The position numbers were made by a program, and so were the translations under genes. This document shows positions 53,547-62,690 of a stretch of 64,000 bases of DNA, piece by piece. Location of the stretch: positions 186,001-250,000 of the forward strand of contig NZ_FXUG01000008.1 of assembly GCF_900182915.1 (NCBI RefSeq), written 5' to 3'. Position 1 is the stretch's first letter. The number at the start of each line of letters is the position of its first letter. Source of the DNA: Neorhodopirellula lusitana (lineage in GTDB: Bacteria; Planctomycetota; Planctomycetia; Pirellulales; Pirellulaceae). The notes below the pieces were generated by a model. It ran no database searches. It was not told the DNA's origin and saw only the letters and a program-made list of their open reading frames with translations.

Positions 53547-55169
53547 TCATGAAAAAAGTTCTCGAATTGGTAAGCGGAATTGGGATGCCGAGGTTGCCGG
53601 GTGGGCGATCACTCGTTCGAGAATGTAGCACCCTCGTAGGTACATCGATTTCGCGAGTTCGCGATCCAGAATGAACCGCGTCGAAGTGATAAAGGATCTC
53701 GCCAAACCATAGGCGAGACGCGTTTCGAAAGTCGGGTCGCCTTGTTGCTTGGCGAACTTGCGAGCCGTTGCGTGCATGTTTTCGGCAACGTCCGTGATGC
53801 GGTGACGGGTGCGTTGATCGAGAACCTGCAAGCGATAGTTGGAAACCATGAAGACCGAAACGTCTTGAGTGTAGTCGGCATAGCACGAACGGTGCAGGTC
53901 GATGAAGTTGACGTATTCTTCGGCGGGATCGACGATGATGTTGTCGAGATTGAAGTCGCCGTGAATGTAAACTGAAAACGGGGCGGGGGTCTTCGCCTCG
54001 CGTTCCTCTGCCATCGCCATCAGGTCATCGAGCGAACGGGTGCGAGTGCGACCGATCCGGCCTTTTCCGCGAGCAAATTCAGGATGGATTTCCAGCACAC
54101 TGCTCAAACGCTTTCGCAATTGAGACATGTGATTGGGCGGCAGTTGTTTGTCTGACTTCGTTTCTCGCCAAACCGCTCGCAGTGTTTTGGATAACTGTTG
54201 TTGAGCGGACTTCAATTGGTCATCGCTGGACGACATCAGCACGCGGTCAAACGTCAGTCCGGGTAAGTGCTCAATGGTCAGTGCGGCGTTGTCGCCACGC
54301 TTGCGGTAAGCCAGGATTTGAGGAGCGATGCCAGGGAAGATTTCGTGCCAGTTTTTGACACTCTTGCGTTCTTCTTTAAGTTTCCGCTTCTCGCCATCCT
54401 TCACGATCGCAGTGAAGCCATCTTCGTGTTCGCCACCGATCCTTGAAATGTTGGTTCCAGAATTGGTTTCAGCCACCTTAGCAACATTGGACTGATCGAT
54501 GCCCAGGTCTTCGAACGCGGTTTCCAGCAATCGAAAACGGTCACGCTGCAGCGGTCGTCCCAAGCGAGCACCCACCATCGATTCGCTGACGTCCCGCAGC
54601 ACGACGCTCATCTCATTCAACTGCGTCGCGACAAAGAACGCGGTCAGCACGCGGTCGGGGTGATCGATACTTTGCAGGTCTCGCGATTGGCCCTCGAAAA
54701 AACTCTCGTGTTTGGACGACATCGCGACCGCCAGATCGCTGACCTTCATCGCCGTCTTGGTGCCTTCTTCTTCGATCCCGGTGCGGATCAACTCGATCCC
54801 TTTGTGCACGTCATCGAGCAGTCCGGTTGCCGACAGCGATTTTAGGATGCCGCGTCGTTTGCATCCGTCGAGTTGACGGGCACAGTCCTGGACCAGTCCC
54901 GTCAGTCGCTCAAGCTGGGTTGCGATCGACTCGGCCGCGCGAAGCGAATGGGTTTCGAGTCGCTGGCTGGTATCCATGTTGCGGACCGCATTGACGCACG
55001 CATCGTGGATCCGCATCTTCAAGTTGTACGCGTAGCCTCGGCGATCGAGAATTCGCTGGGTCAAATCCGCTGAAGGTTCGTCAAACAGCGTGATCAGATT
55101 GCTGAGCTGGGAACTGGTCTCAGCCAGCATGAACTGCAGATTGTCGCGAATGGGTTGAGGAAGTCGCAT
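53547..55169 (-). CDS. PhoU-like domain fused to APH-like phosphotransferase
   Basis: The 540-residue protein is taken from ATG 55169 (MRLPQPIRDNLQFMLAETSS); the frame is open upstream to a TTG at 55319. The N-terminal 230 residues are helical with PhoU-like traits (LITLFDEPSADLTQRILDRR, HSLRAAESIATQLERLTGLV, KVSDLAVAMSSKHESFFEG). The C-terminal 300 residues are an aminoglycoside/choline-kinase-like phosphotransferase: the nucleotide part IEHLPGLTFDRVLMSSS, the catalytic YIHGDFNLDNIIVDP (Brenner motif, about 402-411) and the metal-binding VNFIDLHRSCYADYTQDVSV. It heads the GAK operon. The fusion of a phosphate-sensing fold to a kinase is unusual; the substrate is unknown. Confidence 0.82.
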   Translation of the reverse strand: MRLPQPIRDNLQFMLAETSSQLSNLITLFDEPSADLTQRILDRRGYAYNLKMRIHDACVNAVRNMDTSQRLETHSLRAAESIATQLERLTGLVQDCARQLDGCKRRGILKSLSATGLLDDVHKGIELIRTGIEEEGTKTAMKVSDLAVAMSSKHESFFEGQSRDLQSIDHPDRVLTAFFVATQLNEMSVVLRDVSESMVGARLGRPLQRDRFRLLETAFEDLGIDQSNVAKVAETNSGTNISRIGGEHEDGFTAIVKDGEKRKLKEERKSVKNWHEIFPGIAPQILAYRKRGDNAALTIEHLPGLTFDRVLMSSSDDQLKSAQQQLSKTLRAVWRETKSDKQLPPNHMSQLRKRLSSVLEIHPEFARGKGRIGRTRTRSLDDLMAMAEEREAKTPAPFSVYIHGDFNLDNIIVDPAEEYVNFIDLHRSCYADYTQDVSVFMVSNYRLQVLDQRTRHRITDVAENMHATARKFAKQQGDPTFETRLAYGLARSFITSTRFILDRELAKSMYLRGCYILERVIAHPATSASQFRLPIRELFS

Positions 55170-55558
55170 CAGGAGCGGTTGGATAAAACTACTTGGAACA
55201 AGCGGTAGATAGAGTCGCGTTTCGCCATGTGAACGAACAAAAACACGGCTCTCGCGAGCGCGAAAGGTGACACCTGTTTTCGGTAGGTTCGTTGGCGGGG
55301 CTTGCCCGAGCGAGTTCAAACGCGCGAGGAACGCCGGTCATGCACGAGCGTGCCGCGACACCGATGATCTCGATCACGAAGCCAGTCTGGCCTCGATCGG
55401 GCCCGGTTTAGGTCGACGGGTATCGTCGGCCAATGCCAATGCTAGGGGAAGAGGGGGCTTCGACTTCCAGATTGTGAAGGCCAAGAGAATCACAAAACCT
55501 TAACAAAGCCGGCCGCGGCAGCGGCTCGAACCGGCTCGTTTGACATCGGTTCAGACTG
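55170..55558. promoter_or_regulatory. Upstream region of the GAK operon
   Basis: The region holds a palindrome AGGTG-A-CACCT at 55265-55275 and a GCTC-TCGC-GAGC hairpin at 55248-55259, both close to the possible upstream start of the operon's first gene. The frame continues to a TTG at 55319, so part of this could be coding. The operon promoter is expected here; I cannot point to -35/-10 boxes. Confidence 0.4.
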
Positions 55559-55858
55559 CTAGATTTCGACTAGCGAGTACAGCCCGCCGCCTTCACGCTT
55601 TAGCTTACCGGCGTCGGCCAGGGCTCGCCAAAGTTCTATCGGGTATTGGTCGGGTGGACGGATTGCCGCGATGGACGATTTGCCGCCCGACGACATGGGG
55701 CCGTATCCCAAACGAGACTCTTCATCGAGTCGCATCAGCTTGATGCGTTTTCGGAAGGCCTTCATCGCCAATCGAAGCTCCTCTTTCGTGAACTGTGGCT
55801 CGGGCGGAGCTTCTTCTTCGGGTGAGCTATCAGCGGGTGAGCTATCGGGGTCGGTCAT
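55559..55858 (-). CDS. Small conserved hypothetical protein
   Basis: The 99-residue protein starts with an acidic Pro/Glu/Ser-rich tail (MTDPDSSPADSSPEEEAPPE). The compact part follows: FRKRIKLMRLDEESRLGYGP, SSGGKSSIAAIRPPDQYPIE and LWRALADAGKLKREGGGLYS. I recognise the pattern (DEESRLG, IRPP, a final GLYSL) as a conserved planctomycete family of unknown function. The last 40 residues look like a small winged-helix or wHTH-like end, which is a guess. It lies 389 bases upstream of the GAK operon on the same strand. Confidence 0.6.
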   Translation of the reverse strand: MTDPDSSPADSSPEEEAPPEPQFTKEELRLAMKAFRKRIKLMRLDEESRLGYGPMSSGGKSSIAAIRPPDQYPIELWRALADAGKLKREGGGLYSLVEI

Positions 55859-56019
55859 CTCGAGATACCAAATCGGTTGCGGTGATTGAATTGGGCGTGT
55901 TTGAATCAGAACGGGTGGCTAAAGAATACACCACGCCGCTTTGTGTCGCATCTTGGCTTGCCGAGCATTCTGGGCCAGCCGTCGCGGAGTGAATGGTCGG
56001 AGTGCGAAGAACCGGGTTA

Positions 56020-58167
56020 CTACTTTTCGGCAAGTGCTTGGGACGCAACTTGTCGGAAGTGGACTCGGTCGATCGGGCTGAGTGGTGGCAGGTGCTGACG
56101 GCGGCGGCTGTCGAGCAACAGTTCGTACAAACCAGCCACGCTGCGCGGACGCACCAATTGACGAATCAATCCGGCCCGAAGGGATTGATCTTGCCAGCGA
56201 GACACACCGACCACTTCCATGTCGAGTTCTCGGCGGGTGGTCGAATCGATATCGAGGTCACCGTACAGTAATTCTTTTTCGATCACGCCTTCAATGTTCT
56301 CGATGCCGCCGATGACGCCATACTTGTCCGGCAGCGTTGCCGCAAACTCGGCGGCGAGTTCTTTGTCTTTTTCGGTCAGTTCCACGCCACCGACTCGCTC
56401 GATTTCTTCCTTTGGCTCTTCAAATACTTCCGCAACATTGGGCGGGTCGATGGAGATCAAGATGGGGACATCCCGCGTCATCGCAATGCGACGGACCATG
56501 TCAATCACTTCCACGGCCGAGGCGTCTTTGGGTTCCCGTTTGGAAATGACAATACGAATGTCCTCGCCCGTCGCGGCGACTCGCTCGAGCTGTCGGGCGG
56601 TGGAGACGAACGAAGCAGCGAGGCCGGCTTGGTTCATCAAGCGTTCCCAAATCAGAACAACCTCCGGACGGTTTTCCAGTACGACGGCGGTACCGCGATC
56701 ACCAAGTTGACTCATCTGGATCAAGCGATCTCGGACACGAGCCGAGCCCGCGTAGGGGCCAGTGGGTTGCAGGGCGGCGATTGCGGCGGCGGCTTCGTAA
56801 CGCACCATCGGATTGGAATGATCAACCGCGGTGACAATTGGCGAGACTTCGCCGTTGGGGCGGACCAACCAGTCCGACCACGGTGCGTAGTCGGCATGGA
56901 TCAAGCGGACGATTCCCAGAGCTGCTGGATCGTTGTTGGTTGCAATGGCTCGGTGCAATGCGATTTGGATCGTGTTGGCGACCAGCAACGAAGTGCTTTG
57001 GTTCGCTGAAACGCCGCCTTCCTGGGAGGCCCTGGTGTCGGCAGCGTTACTGAGGATAGGAAGGATGTTCTGTTGATAGAACGTCGCTACCTGTTTCTCG
57101 TCGCCCCAGTCGGGATCGTTGGTGATGTGGTTGGCCAGCAACGCGTTGATTTGAATCAGCACGCTCTGCGGATCGTTGTCGCCGATTGCGATCAGCCGTG
57201 TTGCTGCGTCCGCGGCGTCACGATAGGACAGCATCCATCCTGGAATGCGTTGGGCTCGGATGCCAGTGCGGTCGGTGTCCATTACCCACGCATCGACGCG
57301 ACCGAACTGGCGGATGCTTTCGGCGGCAACACGGTTCGCTTCGGTCAACTCGTCACGCAACATGCTGACGACGGCGGCTCGTGTGGGAACGGCTTCCCCA
57401 CGCCGCTGCAGTGCGTCCGCGACGCGATCGCGGGTTTGTGAGGTGGTGCTATCCGTTCGGTACAAAGCCGTGAACAATTCGGTGGTGAAACTCGATCCGC
57501 CCAAACGAAGCAACGCGGTGATGGCTCCGTCCTGAAGATTTTCAGTGCCGTACAACGCTAATCGTTTCAGTGCGGTGACGCCGGCCTGACGATCAATTCG
57601 CAACAGTGCCTTCAACCAGTACTCTCGTTGGACGCGATTGTCGGTTTCGGCGATGGCACCGGCCAAGGCGGCAGTGGACGCTTCGCCACCGGCAAACAGC
57701 ACCCGCATCGCCGGCAAAGTTTGGTCGGGGTTGTCGGAGATCAACGCACCGATGGCCTGGGAGATGCGGGCTGGTGAGGCGAGTTGTTTGGCTTTCAGCT
57801 CAAACAGATCGTCGATCGTTTTGACTGCCTGAGCCGTGCTCTTTTCGTTGGTCACGATCTGCAACCGCTGGGCGGCGGTGATCTGCAGAGCGACTTGCGT
57901 TTTTTGACCCTCGTCGTAGCCTCGCTGATCAATCGACGAGAGCAACTGATCGACTTTTTCGAACTCGTTCATCCGCGTTAACGCCGAGATCGCTTTGCCC
58001 AAGTGGGTGGGGCTGCGACCGGCTCGCAGCATCGTTTGCTCAACGGCTGGATCATCAGTCGGAAGCAATGCCCGCTGTCCGTAACCGGTTGGCGGGGCAA
58101 GCCACAGCGCCAGCGAGACGCCAATGAAGAAGAGCAGGGAGTTTGGCTTAGCGACGTTGGCGAACAT
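56020..58167 (-). CDS. HEAT-like repeat secreted protein
   Basis: The 715-residue protein starts at ATG 58167 (MFANVAKPNSLLFFIGVSLA), where the signal peptide begins; the frame extends upstream through a dispersed repeat to 58344, which argues against that longer start. Most of it consists of helical repeats of HEAT type (for example REYWLKALLRIDRQAGVTAL, YGTENLQDGAITALLRLGGS and DHSNPMVRYEAAAAIAALQP). Near 510-600 there is a Rossmann-like segment (GEDIRIVISKREPKDASAVE, RDVPILISIDPPNVAEVFEE). It is probably a periplasmic scaffold; no enzyme motif is clear. Confidence 0.75.
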   Translation of the reverse strand: MFANVAKPNSLLFFIGVSLALWLAPPTGYGQRALLPTDDPAVEQTMLRAGRSPTHLGKAISALTRMNEFEKVDQLLSSIDQRGYDEGQKTQVALQITAAQRLQIVTNEKSTAQAVKTIDDLFELKAKQLASPARISQAIGALISDNPDQTLPAMRVLFAGGEASTAALAGAIAETDNRVQREYWLKALLRIDRQAGVTALKRLALYGTENLQDGAITALLRLGGSSFTTELFTALYRTDSTTSQTRDRVADALQRRGEAVPTRAAVVSMLRDELTEANRVAAESIRQFGRVDAWVMDTDRTGIRAQRIPGWMLSYRDAADAATRLIAIGDNDPQSVLIQINALLANHITNDPDWGDEKQVATFYQQNILPILSNAADTRASQEGGVSANQSTSLLVANTIQIALHRAIATNNDPAALGIVRLIHADYAPWSDWLVRPNGEVSPIVTAVDHSNPMVRYEAAAAIAALQPTGPYAGSARVRDRLIQMSQLGDRGTAVVLENRPEVVLIWERLMNQAGLAASFVSTARQLERVAATGEDIRIVISKREPKDASAVEVIDMVRRIAMTRDVPILISIDPPNVAEVFEEPKEEIERVGGVELTEKDKELAAEFAATLPDKYGVIGGIENIEGVIEKELLYGDLDIDSTTRRELDMEVVGVSRWQDQSLRAGLIRQLVRPRSVAGLYELLLDSRRRQHLPPLSPIDRVHFRQVASQALAEK

Positions 58168-58345
58168 GGAGGCCAGGCAACCATCAGGGGCAGGTGCGAT
58201 CAGAAGTAGACGAGCAGTCGTCCATTCTAATCGGAAGCACCCTGTTTTGTTTGCCGAAAGAAGTGGGCAGCCGAGGAAGCCGCCTCGCTGCCGCAATACG
58301 CAGCGGCTGGGCCGGTTTTTCGGCCTGAAACGCCCCGAAATCACC

Positions 58346-58441
58346 GCAGCCGATGTCGCCAGACTTCGGGAAAACCCGGTCGCGTCCGCGAACGAGTCCG
58401 CTTGAACGTCAATCCGCCTGAACTCTGGCGAGTCCAGCTAC
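58346..58441 (+). repeat. Dispersed terminal-inverted-repeat element, copy 3
   Basis: Left end GCAGCCGATGTCGCCAGA at 58346-58363 and right end CTGGCGAGTCCAGCTAC at 58425-58441, 96 bp in all, with a 47-base interior. It lies between the HEAT-like gene start (58167) and the YTV-like gene end (58509). Confidence 0.75.
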
Positions 58442-58478
58442 GCTTTGGCGAAGCCGGCCCAGGGGCGGGGACCAGCGA

Positions 58479-58492
58479 AGCGAGGCCTCGCT
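58479..58492. repeat. Perfect 14-base palindrome
   Basis: AGCGAGGCCTCGCT reads the same on both strands. It lies 17 bases beyond the stop of the YTV-like gene on the minus strand, so it could form a hairpin at the mRNA end or serve as a protein site. Confidence 0.5.
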
Positions 58493-58508
58493 ACCGGACA
58501 GCAAGGCG

Positions 58509-60296
58509 CTACTGTTGGCGAGCGAAGGTGGGGTTCCAGATCGCTTGGGTGCCGACACTCCGCTTCGTCGCTTCACGGTGTCCGATGGGACGGAACGTGG
58601 GGCGAGGGGAACGACCGGTGCGATAGGATGCTTCCCGTTCGTCGAGTTCCGGACGATCAACGGGACTGTTGTCACGCGGATCGGGAAGGTCTTGGATCGA
58701 TTTGTTTTCGTCGAACATGTTGTTCAAGTCGTCCAGATCCGAATCGGAATCTTCACGCTCGGGGGCACCGAACTCGACATCACCGAGCCGTGATTGTGGC
58801 TGCTGGGAATCGTTTTGTGCGGGGCCCTCCAATACGGAGTCACCGTCTTCATCCATCGAGTAGCGGTTGCTGCTGACCGAGTCACTTGGCTGGGTCACGA
58901 TCGACGACGAACTGGGGTAGCTTGTCGAAGGGTACGAGTACGTTGGCGACGATTCGATGACCGGCGAGAACGACGAGTAGCCACTGCGGATCGCAGGACT
59001 GAACGGGTCAGTGTACGACAGCGGCATCCGCTGCACGACTTGCCGAGGCACCATTCGCTGAACCGTGTAAGGTTCGTACTTGGGTACTGTGACCGGACGC
59101 ATCACCTTGCGGCGAACTTCCTCTTGTTCGTAGTACTTCACCGTGACCGGTTCGCGGCGTGTCTCGTAAACCATCCGTGTTGATTGGACGGGCACCTTGC
59201 GGACCTGTTCTTCGGCAACCCAGCGACGTTTTTGTACTGGCACCTTGCGGGTCAGAGTTTCCGTGACGGGACGCTGAACGGTGTAAGGAATCTTGCGAAC
59301 GGTCGTTTGTGGAACCATGCGGGTGCGTTGCACAGGCACGTTCCGTGTGACAACTTCTTGTTGCATCTTTTGCACCTGTACCGGTATATCTCGCGCAACC
59401 ACTTCCTGTTGCATTCGCATCACGGTGACGGGACGCTGGACCTGTTGAACTTCAGGCATGTACGACGTTTGTGCGATTTGTTGTTGGACCAGGTTCGGTC
59501 GGTAAACCATTTGGGTTTGGACCTGGGGTGGCGTCGCGACCGGTACCGGTGTGTAAGCACCTCGGTTCCAGGCAAGGATGCCCAGTGGTCCAGGAACAGC
59601 GTACGCACGTGGGTTCCAGCCCATGCCCATTCCGACTTGACCGGGTGTGACGGTGGTTTGTGGAACGTATCCACCGGCGTCCACCGTTTGAGCTCGCATG
59701 GTCGTGACCGGACGGTACGACGTGACCGTGTCGGTTTGGTATTGGGTTTCCGTGACGGGGCGCTGGACCGTGTATTGCTGACGAACCATTTGCGTTTCGG
59801 TAACCGGACGCTGCACGGTGTACTTTTGTTGGTACATCTGCGTTTCGGTGACCGGGCGATAGGTTGTCACCTTTTCTTCACGCTCAGCGGTCTCGTTGAC
59901 GTAGCGAGTTTGCGTCACGGTTTCGTCACGGTAGGACGTTTCGACGACCGGCTTGTAGACCGTGAAGCGTTCTTCGCGGTAACTGGTTTCAGTGACCGGT
60001 TTGGCAACACGGTACTCGCGTTCTTCAGTGCGAGTCTTCAGCACCGGGCGATAGCTGGTGACTTCCTCTTCCACCATTTGGGTTTCGTAGGTCAGTCGCA
60101 TCCGCTGCACCGTTTCCGGTTGCATGACGGTTTCGCATTCCAGGCGATACGCTGGTTCGAAACAGCAGCTTTCTTGAGCTTGTGCGGAACTGCTAACGAC
60201 AGTCATGCCTGCGATCAGAGCAAGCAGAGCGGCGCGGCGGGAAGTCGTGGATCGGCGATAAGTTCGACGCATGTTCATACTGACAGTCAGATTCAT
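58509..60296 (-). CDS. YTV-type repeat secreted protein
   Basis: The 595-residue protein starts at ATG 60296, eight bases after AAGGAAC. A basic signal region (MNMRRTYRRSTTSRRAALLA with LIAGMTVVSSSAQA) ends near residue 40. From about 50 to 460 it consists of many short repeats built around V-T-E-T-x-Y, Y-R-P-V and Y-T-V-Q-R-P-V (for instance REERFTVYKPVVETSYRDET and QQKYTVQRPVTETQMVRQQY), interrupted by a Gly/Pro/Gln-rich part about 225-300. The last 130 residues are Ser/Asp-rich and disordered. It matches the planctomycete YTV-repeat type; a surface-structural role is inferred. A hairpin GACGAC/GTCGTC (60338-60354) lies in its leader. Confidence 0.8.
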   Translation of the reverse strand: MNLTVSMNMRRTYRRSTTSRRAALLALIAGMTVVSSSAQAQESCCFEPAYRLECETVMQPETVQRMRLTYETQMVEEEVTSYRPVLKTRTEEREYRVAKPVTETSYREERFTVYKPVVETSYRDETVTQTRYVNETAEREEKVTTYRPVTETQMYQQKYTVQRPVTETQMVRQQYTVQRPVTETQYQTDTVTSYRPVTTMRAQTVDAGGYVPQTTVTPGQVGMGMGWNPRAYAVPGPLGILAWNRGAYTPVPVATPPQVQTQMVYRPNLVQQQIAQTSYMPEVQQVQRPVTVMRMQQEVVARDIPVQVQKMQQEVVTRNVPVQRTRMVPQTTVRKIPYTVQRPVTETLTRKVPVQKRRWVAEEQVRKVPVQSTRMVYETRREPVTVKYYEQEEVRRKVMRPVTVPKYEPYTVQRMVPRQVVQRMPLSYTDPFSPAIRSGYSSFSPVIESSPTYSYPSTSYPSSSSIVTQPSDSVSSNRYSMDEDGDSVLEGPAQNDSQQPQSRLGDVEFGAPEREDSDSDLDDLNNMFDENKSIQDLPDPRDNSPVDRPELDEREASYRTGRSPRPTFRPIGHREATKRSVGTQAIWNPTFARQQ

Positions 60297-60680
60297 GATG
60301 TTCCTTGTTGAAACTGGCAGGTCAATCTTTTCCCCGGGACGACGCCTTGTCGTCTGTGAGTCATGATTGCATCGGAGTGTCGCCGGGAAAGGCCGGAATG
60401 TCTCCAAGTCGTCAGATTTCGTCGACGATCCTGCAATCGCGGACGAAAACGTCCACGCTGTACAAGCCTAGGCAAGTCTTGAGTAAATTGTGGAAAAAAC
60501 CTGCCAAAAACGACACTTTTGCCCAGGCCCCGACGGGTTAAATTCGCCAAATTGCCGAGTCGGTTTCGTCATCGCCACAGACGTTGCATTTTCGCAACAT
60601 GCCGCAGTCCCCCCAGCCATTCCGGTCGGACTATTCCGGTACGGCCCCGTCAATTGGGTGGGGCCGGTCAATGTTTCTTT
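60297..60680. other. Upstream region of YTV-like gene, no further gene seen
   Basis: It contains the leader hairpin (60338-60354), followed by AT-richer sequence (about 60480-60560) suited to promoters of the divergent genes. No plausible protein is seen. The dispersed element and a further 130 bases lead to the sulfatase at 60897. Confidence 0.4.
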
Positions 60681-60764
60681 TAGCCGATATCGCCAGACCT
60701 AGCTGATATCGCCAGACTTGGGGGATCGACCCCAGGGCAACTGAACTCTGGCGAGCCGAGCTAC
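60681..60764 (+). repeat. Dispersed terminal-inverted-repeat element, copy 4
   Basis: The left end is duplicated here: TAGCCGATATCGCCAGACC at 60681, then AGCTGATATCGCCAGACTT at 60701. The right end CTGGCGAGCCGAGCTAC is at 60748-60764. Between them lies a small GGGG/CCCC hairpin. It is 84 bp, between two divergent genes. Confidence 0.75.
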
Positions 60765-60896
60765 GACGTTTTGTCCACGCTGCTTAGCTGCCACCAACGA
60801 ATTGGAAGGAGGCCGCGAGCGGATTGAGTGGTCGGTGATGGAGCGATTAGACTTCGTTGCCCTTCCATCCTCCCTCCCTGAATTGCGTCCCGCCTC

Positions 60897-62483
60897 GTGA
60901 AAACGCCTGCGTCCCCTCAAGGCCCAAGCCTTCCGCTCTTTTTTCCTGCTCTGGCGAATAAGGGCTTTGCGGTTGAGATCCTCATCCGTTTCGGCGCGAT
61001 TGGTCGCGGGCTTGCCTGTGTCGGTCTGCTTCTCGGTCTCGGGCAAACCGTCCTGGCATCGGGTGACGTTTCGAGCCAAGTTTCAGGCAACATTTCGGCT
61101 GAAATCGCTGACAACGACTCAGCCGGTTCCTACAACGTCTTGTTCATCGTTTCGGATGACCTGACCTACACCGCCCTGTCGTGTTACGGCAACCAGGTCT
61201 GTCAGACGCCTAACATCGATCGACTGGCCGCTCGGGGGACTCGCTACACCCGTGCGTTTTGCCAAGCGACGTATTGTGGGCCTTCGCGGGCGTCGTTCAT
61301 GTCGGGCTACTATCCTCACGCGACCGGCGTGTTCGGCTACACCAACCCGCGGCCCCAGATCGGTGACCGACAAACTTGGTCACAACTGTTCAAGGACAGC
61401 GGCTATTACTCTGCCCGCGTCAGCAAGATCTATCACATGGGCATTCCCAGTGAGATTTCGAAAGGCGGTGACGGTGCCGATGACGCACTTTCTTGGACCG
61501 AGCGATTCAACAGCCAGGGGCCGGAATGGAAAGCACCCGGGCCCGGCGAAACTCTGGAAGGCAACCCCAACGGAGATCAGCCCGTCAAAGGCGGCAACAC
61601 ATTCGTCGTGGTCGAGGCCGAGGGGGATGACCTCGTTCATTCCGATGGCAGGACCGCCGCGAAGGCAATTGAGCTACTGAAACAGCATCGCGATCAACGG
61701 TTTTGGTTGGGCGTCGGTTTCGTGCGTCCTCACGTGCCCTTCGTTGCACCAAGCACCTATTTCAAGGACTACAAACCCTATCGTCAAATGATGCTGCCAG
61801 AAAAGGTAGCCGGGGATTGGGATGACATTCCACGACTGGGCATCAACTACAAAACAAGCGTTAACATGCAGATGGATGTCCGACGCCAAAAGAAAGCGGT
61901 CGGTGGTTACTACGCATCGGTCGCTTACATGGACGCGCAAGTCGGCAAGGTCCTGGACTCACTCGATGAGCTGGGACTCACCGACAAGACGATCATCGTC
62001 TTTACCAGCGACCACGGTTATCACTTAGGTGAGCATGATTTTTGGGCCAAGGTCAGTCTCCGCGATGAGTCCGCTGGCGTGCCGCTGATTGTTTGCGTGC
62101 CCGGCAAACAGCCGGCTGTTTGCGATTCGCTGGTTGAGCTGATCGACCTTTATCCGACCACCACGGCGCTGTGTGCAATGGAAGTGCCAGAGCGTCTGCA
62201 AGGCATCGATCTATCCAAGACGCTAGACGATCCCAGGCACTCCGTCCGTGATGCCGCGTTCAGTGTCGCGCCGATGCGGAAAGGGTTTTTGTTGCGAGAA
62301 GAACGTTACGCCTATTTGCAATACAAGGAAGACGCGTCGGGCGGTATCGAGCTTTTCGACACGAAATTGGACCCCGCCCAGTTCAATAACCTCGCCGAAG
62401 ATCCAGCACATCAGGCCATCGTCCAGCGTATGCAAGCGAAGCTGGCCGCCAAGTTGAAGTCGGTAAGAGACAACGATCTTTAG
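60897..62483 (+). CDS. Secreted sulfatase (iduronate-2-sulfatase/choline-sulfatase-like)
   Basis: The 528-residue protein starts at GTG 60897, the only start before the conserved part. An N-terminal hydrophobic stretch (LACVGLLLGLGQTVLASGDV) acts as a signal peptide, followed by a short Ser/Asn linker. The sulfatase fold follows: FIVSDDLTYTALSCYGNQVC, the formylglycine site YCGPSRASFMSGYYPHATGV (Cys 127 in C-x-P-S-R), VGFVRPHVPFVAPSTYF and IVFTSDHGYHLGEHDFWAK. The end LDPAQFNNLAEDPAHQAIV is usual for iduronate-2-sulfatase-like proteins. It removes sulfate from a polysaccharide. A heptanucleotide array starts four bases after its stop. Confidence 0.92.
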   Translation: MKTPASPQGPSLPLFFPALANKGFAVEILIRFGAIGRGLACVGLLLGLGQTVLASGDVSSQVSGNISAEIADNDSAGSYNVLFIVSDDLTYTALSCYGNQVCQTPNIDRLAARGTRYTRAFCQATYCGPSRASFMSGYYPHATGVFGYTNPRPQIGDRQTWSQLFKDSGYYSARVSKIYHMGIPSEISKGGDGADDALSWTERFNSQGPEWKAPGPGETLEGNPNGDQPVKGGNTFVVVEAEGDDLVHSDGRTAAKAIELLKQHRDQRFWLGVGFVRPHVPFVAPSTYFKDYKPYRQMMLPEKVAGDWDDIPRLGINYKTSVNMQMDVRRQKKAVGGYYASVAYMDAQVGKVLDSLDELGLTDKTIIVFTSDHGYHLGEHDFWAKVSLRDESAGVPLIVCVPGKQPAVCDSLVELIDLYPTTTALCAMEVPERLQGIDLSKTLDDPRHSVRDAAFSVAPMRKGFLLREERYAYLQYKEDASGGIELFDTKLDPAQFNNLAEDPAHQAIVQRMQAKLAAKLKSVRDNDL

Positions 62484-62487
62484 GGTT

Positions 62488-62690
<203 letters not shown>

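Noticed and set aside
59184-60311. A 375-residue open frame on the plus strand
   Set aside because: It is antisense to the YTV-like repeat protein; repetitive codon use in the real gene leaves the opposite frame open. Composition (His/Leu/Asp/Arg-rich) is not protein-like.
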